DNA of 29,716 bases from Anaerolineales bacterium UBA3499. Lineage in GTDB: Bacteria; Chloroflexota; Anaerolineae; Anaerolineales; UBA11657. Position numbers and translations under genes: made by a program. Positions 14,192-21,492 of this stretch are shown piece by piece. Location: contig DFQC01000063.1 of the NCBI GenBank assembly GCA_002377585.1, positions 1 through 29,716 of the forward strand, written 5' to 3'. A model generated the notes under the pieces. The model worked only from the letters and a program-made list of their open reading frames with translations, was not told the origin of the DNA and made no database searches. Numbering within the stretch: position 1 is the first letter of the stretch; each line of letters begins with the position of its first letter.

Positions 14192-16849
14192 CTATTCAGA
14201 TTTGTGTTTGAGGTTTTTTTCCTTGGCTTCCTGCAGCTCTGCTGCAGCCAAACGTGCTACTGAGGCAACTGTATCGTCTTCTTTAAGGTTTATAAGACGA
14301 GTGCCTTTAGTTGCGCGACCCAAAAGCCTTATGTCTTCAACTTTAGTGCGCAATGCTTGTCCATTAACAGATATAATGGTTATCTGATCATCTGGGTGTA
14401 CGCTACGAACCGCCACTATAGGGCCGGTAACAGTAGCTACGGCTGTCCGCGATATGGTCGCCACCCCCATGGTCGCCCGACCTTTCGGATTATACTGCCG
14501 CATCTCGGTCCTTTTGCCGTACCCGTTAGAAGTAACAACGAGAAGCTGTCCGCCTTCTGTTACGCTTACAACGCCTGCAATACGATCACCTTTCCTAAGA
14601 TTTATTGCCTTAACTCCAGCGGCTGCCCTTCCCATACTCCGCACCAAATTGCTATTAAATCTCAGGGCTTGGCCCTGCTCTGTAATAATAATGATGTGTT
14701 GTTCTTCCACTGTCAAATGAACCCAACCAAGCACATCATCGCTTGCCAGTTTTATTGCAACAAGCCCTGATGGACGAACAGCTTCAAACTGACTCAAGGC
14801 AACCCGCTTAGTTTTTCCGTTACGTGTGACCATTGTGCAAAATTCAGCATCGGCAAAGCTGGGTACCGGTACTGCAGCGGTTATCCTTTCTTCGGAAGCT
14901 AGGGGTAATATATTGTGTAAAGCTACTCCTTTGTCGGTGCGTCGAGCAGCAGGAATATAGAACGCCTTTTGTGAATATACTTTCCCTTTGTCTGAAAAAA
15001 ACAGAATGGTTTGTAAGGAACGAGCAGAAAACAGATGTTCGATTTCATCTTCATCTCTCATTCCTTGGCCAATAACACCCTTGCCTCCTCGACGTTGAGC
15101 TCGGAATTCGTGGGGTGGCATACGCTTAATGAACCCACGTGACGTTATAGTAACTAACACGCTTTCGTCTGGCACCATGTCTTCCATACTCAATATATCG
15201 CTGGCACCGTAAGCTATCCGAGTGGTACGGTCATCGCCATGCGATTCCACCACATCATTCAAATCATCTTTGATCAATCCTAGGATTTTCTTGGGATGTG
15301 CCAACAAGTCCTCTAGCTGTGCTATGAGTTCCTTAGTCTGGCTATATTCATCCTCAATTTTCATGCGCTCAAGGGCTGCTAATCTACGAAGTTGTAAATC
15401 AAGTATTGCGCCCGCTTGTATATCGCTGAGATTGAATTTACTTATTAGTTGTTCTCGAGCAACTTCTGCATCTTTCGCTTGTCGAATAGTTTGTATTACT
15501 TCATCTATGTCAGCGATTGCAAGTAGTAACCCCTCTAAAACGTGCGCCCTGTCACGGGCTTTGTCTAAGTCATGCTGGGATCTTCGGGTAATGATTTCCT
15601 GTCGATGGCTGATGTACAACTGAAGAGCTCGTCGTAACGACAAGAGTCGCGGTTCTCCATCCACTAGAGCCAATAACTGTACCGAAAAACTGCTTTGCAA
15701 ACTTGTATATTTGTATAGTTGGTTGAGAACTGATTGTGGATGTGCGCCACGCTTCAAAAGCACAACTATTCTCATTCCGTTACGGTCAGACTCGTCTCGA
15801 AGATCAGAGATCATCTTAATTCTCCCAGATCGAGCCAGGTCCGCAATTCTTTCAATAAGGCTAGTTTTATTTAGTTGATAGGGGATTTCTGTTATAACAA
15901 TGCTGTGTCGTGAGCCATCAACCTCTTCAATTTCTGACAAAGCTCTTATCACCACCTTGCCTTTACCTGTGCTATAAGCTGCAACTATTCCATCTCCTCC
16001 AACTATAACTCCCCCTGTTGGGAAGTCCGGTCCCTTCACAAACACCATAAGCTCTGATACAGACGCCTCGCCCATATCTTTTGCCAAACTTTCCAAGCTA
16101 TCAGATTGTTCTAAATCATCAACGTCAGTCTGGTCATTATCATGCAGGATGGCTGATACAACTCCTTCTGCTTGCTGGGATGACATCCCAAACTTGTTTG
16201 TTAATATTGACGTGGCTTTGTCACTATGTTTGTTTATTGTTTTTAAAATATCGTCTCGATCAATCAGATACCGAATTGCATCTGCTAGTTCACGCAAGTT
16301 GTGTGGTGGTATATTGGTAGACATGCCTACTGCTATACCAGAAGCGCCATTCAACAACAGGTTAGGCATACGAGCCGGGAGAACTAAAGGTTCCTGAAGC
16401 GATTCGTCAAAATTGTTGCCCCAATCAACTGTGTTTTTGGCAATGTCAAGTAACATCTCTTCTGCTGTCGCAGCAAGTTTTGCTTCTGTGTAACGCATAG
16501 CTGCGGGAGCATCACCGTCAATCGAACCAAAGTTGCCTTGGCCATTGACCATTATGTACCTCATGGAGAAATCTTGCGCCATCCGCGCCATAGCGAAATA
16601 CACCGCCTGATCCCCGTGTGGGTGGTATTTACCAAGTACTTCGCCAACTATTCGAGCGGATTTCTTGTATGAGGCATTTGACCTCAGTCCCATATCGTGC
16701 ATTGCGTACAGTATGCGCCTATGCACTGGTTTGAGACCATCGCGAACGTCTGGCAGTGCTCTAGCAACTATTACACTCATCGCGTAATCAAGATACGCAT
16801 CACGCATCTGACCGTTAATGTCTGTGGTTTTCACCAAGCCAATTTCCAT
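14192..16849 (-). CDS. gyrA: DNA gyrase subunit A
   Basis: GyrA is the DNA-cutting subunit of the type II topoisomerase that introduces negative supercoils. The 885-residue protein has the standard N-terminus (YLDYAMSVIVARALPDVRDG), the winged-helix segment around GKYHPHGD, and the catalytic tyrosine Y120 in AAMRYTEAKL. It carries the coiled-coil gate and then a C-terminal beta-pinwheel with the GyrA box QRRGGKG, which marks it as gyrase rather than topoisomerase IV. Two oddities are described separately: Gln81 and Phe85 at the positions of E. coli Ser83 and Asp87, and an insertion at about residues 201-262. AGGGAG sits 6 bases before the ATG. gyrB is not adjacent; the next gene downstream is the AlbA_2-domain gene. 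Confidence 0.97.
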   Translation of the reverse strand: MEIGLVKTTDINGQMRDAYLDYAMSVIVARALPDVRDGLKPVHRRILYAMHDMGLRSNASYKKSARIVGEVLGKYHPHGDQAVYFAMARMAQDFSMRYIMVNGQGNFGSIDGDAPAAMRYTEAKLAATAEEMLLDIAKNTVDWGNNFDESLQEPLVLPARMPNLLLNGASGIAVGMSTNIPPHNLRELADAIRYLIDRDDILKTINKHSDKATSILTNKFGMSSQQAEGVVSAILHDNDQTDVDDLEQSDSLESLAKDMGEASVSELMVFVKGPDFPTGGVIVGGDGIVAAYSTGKGKVVIRALSEIEEVDGSRHSIVITEIPYQLNKTSLIERIADLARSGRIKMISDLRDESDRNGMRIVVLLKRGAHPQSVLNQLYKYTSLQSSFSVQLLALVDGEPRLLSLRRALQLYISHRQEIITRRSQHDLDKARDRAHVLEGLLLAIADIDEVIQTIRQAKDAEVAREQLISKFNLSDIQAGAILDLQLRRLAALERMKIEDEYSQTKELIAQLEDLLAHPKKILGLIKDDLNDVVESHGDDRTTRIAYGASDILSMEDMVPDESVLVTITSRGFIKRMPPHEFRAQRRGGKGVIGQGMRDEDEIEHLFSARSLQTILFFSDKGKVYSQKAFYIPAARRTDKGVALHNILPLASEERITAAVPVPSFADAEFCTMVTRNGKTKRVALSQFEAVRPSGLVAIKLASDDVLGWVHLTVEEQHIIIITEQGQALRFNSNLVRSMGRAAAGVKAINLRKGDRIAGVVSVTEGGQLLVVTSNGYGKRTEMRQYNPKGRATMGVATISRTAVATVTGPIVAVRSVHPDDQITIISVNGQALRTKVEDIRLLGRATKGTRLINLKEDDTVASVARLAAAELQEAKEKNLKHKSE

Positions 16850-17157
16850 CTTTATCTCCCTACAATTGCCTATATGAACTTTACAAAACCTTACACTAAC
16901 CCAGTCTTTCTGTTGGCAACCTGTTGTTAGCTAGTGTTATATCGGTTTTACTTAAGGAATCCTCATAGAGGAGGCAATCTCCATCGCTAACAATTATACT
17001 TTAGGAGGTTGTACTATGCTATATTGATAGAAGCCTATTAAATGGTTTTTAACGATGTCTGGGCAACAGCTGTCATGCTATATATGGTTAACTCTACGTG
17101 CTCGCTTCGAGTTTCGTTGTGGCTTTTGATTAGTTTGAAGCGTATAATACGAACAAT
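16850..17157. promoter_or_regulatory. Divergent intergenic region gyrA / CinA-fusion gene
   Basis: 308 bp with no convincing gene. On the minus strand a TATAAT (16998-16993) could serve gyrA with a leader of about 140 nt; it overlaps a plus-strand TATACT (16995-17000). A small hairpin TCCTC-ATA-GAGGA lies near 16960-16972. On the plus strand AGGAGG (17003-17008) is placed 6 bases before ATG 17015, but that frame is only three codons (Met-Leu-Tyr) before TGA at 17024-17026. Near the right edge TATAAT (17143-17148) precedes the ATG at 17158 by 9 bases. I see no tRNA or known riboswitch. Confidence 0.4.
17143..17148 (+). promoter_or_regulatory. -10 element for the CinA-like/nucleotidyltransferase gene, probably leaderless
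   Basis: TATAAT at 17143-17148 ends 9 bases before ATG 17158, so transcription should start at or within a few bases of the initiator codon. No Shine-Dalgarno is present between them. The -35 is weak. Confidence 0.5.
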
Positions 17158-18333
17158 ATGACTAACTCATTAGTCGACAGTATTGTTTCAAAAATTCACT
17201 CTACTCGACACAGATTGGTGTATGAGTTTGCTGGTGCTGGCTCATTAGCGCTCGCTTGGCTCCATAGCCAAGGCGGCTCATCTAGAACTGTGCTAGAGGC
17301 GACCGACCGTTACGCAAGTCTATCAACAATAGAGCTTCTAGGAAAAATCCCCGACCGTTTCGTTGATTCAAATATAGCGGCCGCAATGGCAACCCGAGCC
17401 TACCAAAGGGGTTTACGCCTAGGTGCTGGTGAAACCCCGATAATAGGTATAGGGTGCACAGCTACTATTGCAACGGACTACAACAAACGAGGGGATCATG
17501 GTTGTCGTATAGCTGTGTTAGACAAAACGTCACTGCATCACTACTCTATAAATTTTGAGAAGGGCGCAAGAAATCGGATCGAAGAAGAAACGCTTGTATC
17601 CAAAATTGTATTGAATGGCCTTGCTAAATCGAGTGGAATCGAATGTGTTTTGCCTCTGGATCTTATGAAGAAAGAAAGGGTTGTTGCTACTAACAATCAA
17701 TCTTCCGACCCCATAGAAAACTTGCTTTCAGGCAATATAGATATAGTCAAAGTTCGGTCAGATGGCAGCATGTCTGAACATAGCACACTAAATGGACTTG
17801 CTTTCCTTTCTGGCGCTTTTAACCCCCTTCATGTTGGTCACTCAGAGCTAGCTAAAGCTGCTTCACATATGCTGCGAAGGAATGTGCTTTTTGATTTATC
17901 TATACAGAATGCAGACAAAGGACAAATTAGTCACTCTGAAATATGTAGTTTGCTATGTCAATTCCAGTGGCCACATGAAGTGGTTATGACAAGAGAACCA
18001 TTGTTTGCGCAAAAAGCATTGTACTTCCCTAACGCAGTGTTCGTGGTTGGTTATGACACAGCTTTGCGTATACTACAAAACAAATATTATGGTGGCGACA
18101 ACGCAAAGATGCTTAGTTTTTTGTCTTCCTTCAAGGCGGCTGGTTGCCGGTTTCTAGTAGCGGGGCGGCACTGGGAAGGGTCTTATCGCACAGTGTGCGA
18201 CCTTTCTGTACCCAAAGGATTCAAAGAATTGTTTGAGGAACTGCCAGAGAGTATGTTCCGTGTAGACACGTCATCATCAGCGATAAGACAGATCATTGAA
18301 TCTTCACCTGTCTCGGAGTCACCAAAAGGCTAG
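17158..18333 (+). CDS. CinA C-terminal-like domain fused to NMN/nicotinate adenylyltransferase-like domain
   Basis: The first ~165 of 391 residues follow the pattern of CinA C-terminal (PncC, nicotinamide-nucleotide amidase) domains: RTVLEATDRYASLSTIELLG, NIAAAMATRAYQRG and IIGIGCTATIATD align with the family's substrate pocket strands. The ES.TGG motif carrying the serine nucleophile reads EFAGAGS here, so amidase activity is doubtful. From about residue 213 a nucleotidyltransferase domain begins with SGAFNPLHVGH, the (H/T)xGH motif, and ends with SSSAIR near residue 372, matching the ISSTxIR motif of adenylyltransferases. A role in NAD or other nucleotide-cofactor metabolism is likely but unproven. 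The gene is probably leaderless and is followed after 21 nt by a membrane protein gene. Confidence 0.75.
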   Translation: MTNSLVDSIVSKIHSTRHRLVYEFAGAGSLALAWLHSQGGSSRTVLEATDRYASLSTIELLGKIPDRFVDSNIAAAMATRAYQRGLRLGAGETPIIGIGCTATIATDYNKRGDHGCRIAVLDKTSLHHYSINFEKGARNRIEEETLVSKIVLNGLAKSSGIECVLPLDLMKKERVVATNNQSSDPIENLLSGNIDIVKVRSDGSMSEHSTLNGLAFLSGAFNPLHVGHSELAKAASHMLRRNVLFDLSIQNADKGQISHSEICSLLCQFQWPHEVVMTREPLFAQKALYFPNAVFVVGYDTALRILQNKYYGGDNAKMLSFLSSFKAAGCRFLVAGRHWEGSYRTVCDLSVPKGFKELFEELPESMFRVDTSSSAIRQIIESSPVSESPKG

Positions 18334-18354
18334 TTGTAGGACGCCCTAACAACA

Positions 18355-21300
18355 ATGTACCTTGTTGTCCTGCGAGCATACCGACAAACCTTGCCACAGA
18401 TCACTGTAGCTTTGTTTGGTGTTTTGTCTGCCTCTCCTCTTATGAAGACTTACATGACCTGTTCAGATGACGGTGTGTTCCACATACACAAAGCTCTAGG
18501 GCTGGAGACTCTCATTAGGCTTGGTCACTGGTTTCCACGCTGGACACCCCACATGGCTCACGGTTTCGGATATCCGCTATACAACTTTTACGCTCCTTTA
18601 AGTTCATATTTTCTTGCCGGTATACACAGCCTAGGCCCTATATATCCTTTGGCTTTACACATAGCGCTTGGTATCTGCATCGTCTTTTCAGGACTGGCTG
18701 TATTTTATCTGGTACGAGACTATTGGGGCCCATGGTCTGGTCTTGCCGCAGCTGTTGTCTATCAAACCTCCCCGTATGTAGCTTTCAACGTCTTGTTTAG
18801 GGGGGCTTTGGCAGAAACAATGGCCTTATCAATAATGCCAATTGCTGTTTGGGCTATGGACAGAACACTACGTAACAAATCAGCAAAATGGGCTATGGTC
18901 GCTTCCTTAAGTTTTGGTGCATTAATCTACACTCATAGCGCAACCGCTCTACTTGTGGCACCGTTGTTGTTGTTTCAAGTTGGTTTTTCATCCTACAGAA
19001 AAAGAGATGTTACGATGTTTGTGTACGGATCCACAACTCTCGTTCTCGCGATACTTCTGAGTGCTAATTTCTGGCTTCCTGCTTTGGCAGAAAGAAATCT
19101 AGTGAAAATGGACCAGCTACTTGTTCCTCCTGTGTTTTCTTATCATACAAATTTTCTGTCAATCAGCGAATTACTATCGTTCCCTCGTGCCACCATTCAA
19201 ACCTTAATAAATCCTTCACCTCCCAAAGCCCTTGGTGTTTTTGCGTCCTCAGCCGCTATATTAGGAGCTGTGATAATTCTAGTCAAGAAGCAGTCGTCAA
19301 ACGTTGATGAGAATCGCTACAAACTGGTTTCAACAGTAATATTCCTAACTGGAATGTTACTTTATGGATTTCTAACTCTATCAATAAGTCGACCAATATG
19401 GGATATTCTTCCACTGTTAAAATTTATTCAATTCCCTTGGCGTGCTCTTGGGGTGACAACTTTGTGTGCTTCTGTATTGGCTGGAGGCATTATTCTGTTA
19501 TTCCGAAGCATAAATACTGCCATATTAGGGTCTGTAGCTATTGCATCCCTATCGCTTATGGCGCATCTATCCTGGTGGTATCCACGCTACTGCTCTCAGT
19601 TCACAGAAGCTACTTTGGGGTCAATCGTTGATTATGAATATAGCACCGCCACTATAGGCACTTCAGCCAAAGGAGAATTCACTCCTAAAACCACTAGTTA
19701 TTTTCCTGATGACAGTTCTTTGGCCGAGGCTATAAAAAACAATCAAGCACCCCTAAGGCTTATAGGCGCGCCAGATGACGCAATCGTTGAAACCATACAG
19801 GCTGATCCTCTTGACTATATTACAAAAGTCAGTTCTACCGCTCCTTTTACAGCAACCTATCAAACGATTTACTACCTAGGATGGAAAGTGAAAATCGATG
19901 ACGTGTCGACAAAAATAAAAATTGTTGATGGTACTGGATTAATTCAGTTTGATGTACCAAGTGGCGAACACAAAATACAAGTATATTTTGGCACTACCCC
20001 TATTAGGAATCTGGGGGCAACTTTGTCGATAATGTCCTTGTGTGTTCTTGTTGCTGTTTTTGTGTTTACGCCCGATCAAAAACCTGTTAATAAAAACGTG
20101 TTTGCCCTGCCTCGCAAACTTCCACAAATATGGATTGTGCCCTTGTTGTTGTTAGCAGTAAAAGTCACTGCTATTGATAAAACCAACAACATATTTCACC
20201 GCATTTCAATAGATCCCAGCAGTCTTGGTATACCTCTATCAATTGACATGGATAATGGTATGCGAGTTTTAGCACACAACATATCCCCTGACCAAATTGT
20301 AAGTGGCGACACTGTAGAGACCACTGTTTACGTTGAGGCCACAAAAACAATGGACAAATCTTTTCGTCCTTACTTTTTACTAAAGGGTGCTGAGGGTACT
20401 ATATGGAACCTGACGCCACATGAGACCGTACCACCACGTTGGCACCGCGAACCTCCGCCCACTCAATACTGGGCGCCAGGGCAATATGGACAGTTTGCTC
20501 GTCAATACCAAACTATGCCGGGGACCCCTCCTGGGCAGTACAATTTAACAGTTGCGTTTTTTGACGAATCCACTCTAGAAACGGTAAGTGTTGCGGGATC
20601 TTTTGTAACGCACGAGATTGACTTAGGCAAAGTCTCAGTCGTTCGCCCATCATTAACAGCAAATCTGGACACCTTACCTATCGATTTTGATAGGTTAGGA
20701 CACCTAACAAATGAAATTGAGTTGTTAGGAGCGACCCTAGACCGACAACAAGCGGCTCCAGGGGAAATGTTAACTATCACCTTGTTTTTCTATGCATACG
20801 CAAAGCCTGCCCAAGACGAGTTTGTTACTTTGGGGTTAGACGGTACGTCTCTGTCTAAGCTCGTGGAGCCTACTCCTGGTTTAAGTACATCTCAGTGGGA
20901 GAAAGGCGATTTATGGACTGGGCAGCATCTGATTAGAGTGCCTGCAGATACCAGTGCTGGAACACATTACTGGACAGCCTCTAGCTCATTGGCAAACGAG
21001 GTTTCTTTAGGTTATGTAGACATAAACACACCAAATCGACTCTATGAAAAACCATCGATTAGAGACGTCTCCCAACTGTATTTTGGTAACGACATAGTGC
21101 TTAGGGGGCACGAATTTAAAAACAGCATTAAGCGAGGGGAAATACTAGATGTAAAGTTGTTGTGGCAAGCTTTAGGTACACCTGATAGATCGCTTAACGT
21201 ATTCGTGCATTTAGAAAACGATAATGGTGTTGTTGTGGCTCAGCATGATGGAGTTCCAGTTAATTGGTCTAGACCCACTCCCGGATGGTTGCCTGAAGAA

Positions 21301-21465
21301 TACATAGTAGACACCCATTCAGTATTGATTGCAAATAAAGTTTTACCCGGTCACCACAATATATATCTGGGTATGTCTGACAGAAGTACAGGTTTACGAG
21401 AGCCTCACACCACAGGACTATCAGTCGATAACCGTGCTTATGTCGGGTCGGTTTTGATAGAGTAA
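18355..21465 (+). CDS. Giant GT-C-like membrane protein (6-pyruvoyl-tetrahydropterin synthase-related membrane protein type)
   Basis: The 1036-residue protein has about ten transmembrane helices in residues 1-430 and two more near 555 and 605, then a soluble beta-rich tail from about 620. The N-terminal loop contains DDGVFHIHKALGLETLI followed by WTPHMAHGFGYPLYNFYAP. This is the acidic-histidine loop and GYPLYNFYAPL motif of the family often annotated as 6-pyruvoyl-tetrahydropterin synthase-related membrane proteins, common in Chloroflexota and resembling GT-C glycosyltransferases. The tail contains repeated strands like IELLGATLDRQQAAPGE, typical of Ig-like domains found in such proteins. 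A role in lipid-linked sugar transfer at the cell surface is inference. It follows the CinA-fusion gene by 21 nt and converges on another large membrane protein after 27 nt. Confidence 0.75.
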   Translation: MYLVVLRAYRQTLPQITVALFGVLSASPLMKTYMTCSDDGVFHIHKALGLETLIRLGHWFPRWTPHMAHGFGYPLYNFYAPLSSYFLAGIHSLGPIYPLALHIALGICIVFSGLAVFYLVRDYWGPWSGLAAAVVYQTSPYVAFNVLFRGALAETMALSIMPIAVWAMDRTLRNKSAKWAMVASLSFGALIYTHSATALLVAPLLLFQVGFSSYRKRDVTMFVYGSTTLVLAILLSANFWLPALAERNLVKMDQLLVPPVFSYHTNFLSISELLSFPRATIQTLINPSPPKALGVFASSAAILGAVIILVKKQSSNVDENRYKLVSTVIFLTGMLLYGFLTLSISRPIWDILPLLKFIQFPWRALGVTTLCASVLAGGIILLFRSINTAILGSVAIASLSLMAHLSWWYPRYCSQFTEATLGSIVDYEYSTATIGTSAKGEFTPKTTSYFPDDSSLAEAIKNNQAPLRLIGAPDDAIVETIQADPLDYITKVSSTAPFTATYQTIYYLGWKVKIDDVSTKIKIVDGTGLIQFDVPSGEHKIQVYFGTTPIRNLGATLSIMSLCVLVAVFVFTPDQKPVNKNVFALPRKLPQIWIVPLLLLAVKVTAIDKTNNIFHRISIDPSSLGIPLSIDMDNGMRVLAHNISPDQIVSGDTVETTVYVEATKTMDKSFRPYFLLKGAEGTIWNLTPHETVPPRWHREPPPTQYWAPGQYGQFARQYQTMPGTPPGQYNLTVAFFDESTLETVSVAGSFVTHEIDLGKVSVVRPSLTANLDTLPIDFDRLGHLTNEIELLGATLDRQQAAPGEMLTITLFFYAYAKPAQDEFVTLGLDGTSLSKLVEPTPGLSTSQWEKGDLWTGQHLIRVPADTSAGTHYWTASSSLANEVSLGYVDINTPNRLYEKPSIRDVSQLYFGNDIVLRGHEFKNSIKRGEILDVKLLWQALGTPDRSLNVFVHLENDNGVVVAQHDGVPVNWSRPTPGWLPEEYIVDTHSVLIANKVLPGHHNIYLGMSDRSTGLREPHTTGLSVDNRAYVGSVLIE

Positions 21466-21492
21466 CAAATATTGTTGTAGCGCTATTGTTGT

